14,528 nt of DNA, taken from contig JAITJT010000154.1 in NCBI GenBank assembly GCA_031278795.1, positions 1-14,528 on the forward strand. The letters are read 5' to 3'. The DNA is from Deltaproteobacteria bacterium. GTDB taxonomy: Bacteria; Desulfobacterota; Desulfarculia; Adiutricales; Adiutricaceae. Both the position numbers and the translations under genes were made by a program. The notes below the pieces were generated by a model. It was not told where the DNA came from. It made no database searches and saw only the letters and a list, made by a program, of their open reading frames with translations. Below are positions 12,888 to 14,528 of this stretch, in pieces; the first letter of the stretch is position 1, and each line of letters opens with the position of its first letter.

Positions 12888-14105
12888 ATGGAACTAGTAA
12901 TTCACCGGGGCAGCAAACAGATTGGCGGGAATATTATAGAGATTAGGACGGATAACGCCAGAATCGCGCTTGACTGCGGAATAAATCTTCCTGATTTAGA
13001 TGACCAGGCGCAAGATGAAGATGATATTTCCATTGAAGGCCTCATGCACGGAAAAAGCGCCTTTGACGCGGTGCTCCTCTCGCACCACCACGGTGACCAC
13101 TGCGGCTTGATGAGGAGAATAAACAAGGACATCCCCATATATGCGAGCGCCATCACCAAGGAAATACTCGATGTGGTGAGTGATTTCATAAACAAAGAAA
13201 GACCCAGGATAGACCACGTTCTCAAGCCGGAAAGCAGGGTTAAGGTGAAGGACATCGAAATACTACCAATTCCAGTAGGGCACAGCGCCAGGGGCGCACT
13301 TATGTTTCTCATCGACAGCGGTGGAAAGTCCATTTTGTACACGGGAGATTTCAGCCGCGTTGAGGACAAATATTTTGACCGTTTCGGAAAAGTCGACGTC
13401 CTCATATGCGAGGGCACAAACATAGACTTTGATATTGGTATGAAGGAAGAAGAGATAGAAAAAAAGATGATTAAATTGTTCCAAGATGCCCCTTCGCACG
13501 TGTTTGTGCTGTGTTCAACGACTAATATAGACAGGATCCAAAGTGTTCACCAGGCCTGTATTAAAACAGGCCGCAAAATGGCAGTCGATCCTTTCGCCAA
13601 GGCCGTCTTGGAAAAATTCCCTGAAATTAATCTAGATCCAAAGAATGCGATAGGTTTTGTGCCCCGTAGGGTAGTTATAGAAGAAAATGAGTGTTGTTGG
13701 AATTATTTACAGAAGAACAAGAAATTTTTTCGAAAAAGAGAGGTAATAAAAAAATATGAAAAAATTGTTTTTCTGGTGCGTGTGAATTATAGCATGAAGT
13801 ATTTTCTCAATGTATTGAACGACCTAGTTAATCTGAAGGGGACAACTCTTATTTACTCAATTTGGCGAGGTTATGAGAATAGTAATCCCACCAGAGATTT
13901 TCTGGAAAATTGCCGCAGTCTGGGTATTAAGAGAGAAAACCTCCATACAAGCGGTCACATCTACGGTTCAGAGCTAAAAGAATTTATAGAAAGGCTGGAT
14001 CCGAAAATTATAGTCCCGGTGCACACTGTAAACGCCAAAAAGTTTAAAGATCGTTTCCCCAATACTGAGCTTTTGGATGATGGAGAGAGATTTGTCATAG
14101 CATAG
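12888..14105 (+). CDS. Beta-CASP metallo-beta-lactamase hydrolase, RNase J-like
   Basis: A 405-aa protein of the metallo-beta-lactamase fold with a beta-CASP cap; relatives such as RNase J and CPSF-73 are zinc-dependent nucleases acting on RNA. The metal motif is H66-H-H68-G-D70-H71, followed by H132 (PVGHSARG) and D154 (YTGDFSR). Beta-CASP motifs follow: E175 (CEGTNID), H357 (HTSGH) and H379 (VPVHT). The start MELVIHRGSKQIGGN and the IYSIWRGY segment resemble a group of about 400-aa MBL-fold hydrolases often seen in Firmicutes and on mobile DNA. It lacks the C-terminal domain of true RNase J, so J-like processing is inferred. Its A+T content is clearly higher than the helicase genes', especially after about 13675, hinting at a different history. 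It follows the second helicase paralogue by 438 bp on the same strand; a shared function is possible but unproven. Confidence 0.92.
   Translation: MELVIHRGSKQIGGNIIEIRTDNARIALDCGINLPDLDDQAQDEDDISIEGLMHGKSAFDAVLLSHHHGDHCGLMRRINKDIPIYASAITKEILDVVSDFINKERPRIDHVLKPESRVKVKDIEILPIPVGHSARGALMFLIDSGGKSILYTGDFSRVEDKYFDRFGKVDVLICEGTNIDFDIGMKEEEIEKKMIKLFQDAPSHVFVLCSTTNIDRIQSVHQACIKTGRKMAVDPFAKAVLEKFPEINLDPKNAIGFVPRRVVIEENECCWNYLQKNKKFFRKREVIKKYEKIVFLVRVNYSMKYFLNVLNDLVNLKGTTLIYSIWRGYENSNPTRDFLENCRSLGIKRENLHTSGHIYGSELKEFIERLDPKIIVPVHTVNAKKFKDRFPNTELLDDGERFVIA
13553..13572. repeat. In-frame 7-bp hairpin in the beta-CASP gene
   Basis: GGCCTGT (13553-13559) pairs with ACAGGCC (13566-13572) around ATTAAA. 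A single stem of this length in a gene of this size could be chance, and it contrasts with the long stems of the helicase genes. Confidence 0.5.
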
Positions 14106-14460
14106 AGGGAAAATGATATTTTTCTGCTTGCAAGATATGACAAAATCTTTAATTTAATCATTATCTTATGGGAAATGGCAACTGGCAATTGTTTAAAACA
14201 AGCTTAATTAAAGCTCAAAATGCGAAGAAGATGTATGTATATATTCGTGCTTGCTTTTTTAAAGAGCTTGTTGGATCCGAGAAGGGGGAACCTTGCGCCC
14301 TGCGCTTCAATTTTTCTTGACATTGGGCTTTTGGCATATTATAATTTTTGAGAATTTTTTGCTACTTTTATTTTTTTAGTTCCACTTCACAAAACTTATA
14401 CATTCTATAAAAATCCGCAAAATATTAGTCTTAATTGAGTAATAAATAAGAGAAAGATAA
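14106..14460. other. 355-bp AT-rich intergenic region
   Basis: No gene or strong terminator is visible after the beta-CASP gene; a weak 5-bp stem (AGCTT/AAGCT, near 14201-14215) is the only hairpin. The region holds a consensus promoter at 14317-14345 and an AT-rich leader of roughly 110 nt before the next start codon. Confidence 0.6.
14317..14345 (+). promoter_or_regulatory. Consensus sigma-70 promoter
   Basis: TTGACA (14317-14322) and TATAAT (14340-14345) are both perfect consensus boxes with an ideal 17-bp spacer. Transcription would start near 14352 and run into the gene beginning at 14461. It is by far the best promoter match I found in the window. Confidence 0.85.
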
Positions 14461-14528
14461 ATGTCAGTCGAGAATGCGATAAATCAATTGATTTCCTTAA
14501 GAGATCTGAAAGGAAAATATATTGTCCC
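14461..14528 (+). CDS. Start of an unidentified gene, cut by the window edge
   Basis: An open frame starts with ATG at 14461 and runs off the end after 22 full codons (MSVENAINQLISLRDLKGKY and two more). A purine-rich AAGAGAAAG at about 14447-14455 can act as a weak ribosome site, and a consensus promoter lies about 110 nt upstream, which together support a real gene. The visible part looks like the start of a soluble, helical protein. It is too short to name a family. The open frame is too short by itself to be proof. Confidence 0.6.
   Translation, partial: MSVENAINQLISLRDLKGKYIV

Overview
The window is chromosomal DNA from a bacterium I cannot place with confidence. The large genes use AGG and ATA codons heavily and are clearly richer in G+C than the AT-rich gaps between them. 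CTAG, scarce in many bacterial genomes, is common here. This would fit a gut- or sediment-type anaerobe such as a Synergistota or Desulfobacterota member, but that is a guess from codon style. No rRNA, tRNA, CRISPR array or recognisable transposase was seen.

Layout. Positions 1-370 hold two tandem arrays: a 12-bp G/T-rich unit and a 16-bp unit repeated exactly four times. A YjaB-like GNAT acetyltransferase (401-856, +) follows. It converges on a 445-aa orphan protein that looks like a beta-propeller (1088-2425, -), which ends in a textbook intrinsic terminator. A gene-free stretch of about 2.2 kb (2426-4597) carries a perfect 13-bp hairpin, short direct repeats and many CTAG sites. Two very large paralogous proteins then run in the same direction: an SF2 helicase of 1314 aa (4598-8542) and a 1194-aa relative (8865-12449). 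A beta-CASP metallo-beta-lactamase hydrolase of the RNase J-like type (12888-14105) comes next. Last is a consensus sigma-70 promoter driving a gene cut by the window edge (14461 onward).

The helicase pair is the main point of interest. The first protein keeps a complete Ski2-like motif set (GPTGTGKT, DELH, STG, GVNLP, GRVGR). The second matches it from end to end and keeps Walker A, but has DELL for DELH, an altered motif III, an altered motif V and GRLTA in place of GRVGR. This looks like an active motor paired with a specialised, possibly non-translocating, partner. Both share an N-terminal module (TWTxPLL) and C-terminal motifs I cannot assign to a known domain. A joint role in nucleic-acid remodelling, genome defence or RNA processing is inference only. 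The downstream beta-CASP nuclease could belong to the same module, but a 438-bp gap and different base composition argue against a tight operon.

The helicase genes also contain many perfect inverted repeats inside the reading frame (two of 14 bp, one of 12 bp, two of 10 bp and several of 7-9 bp). That is far more than chance should give, and at two sites they arose without insertion relative to the paralogue.
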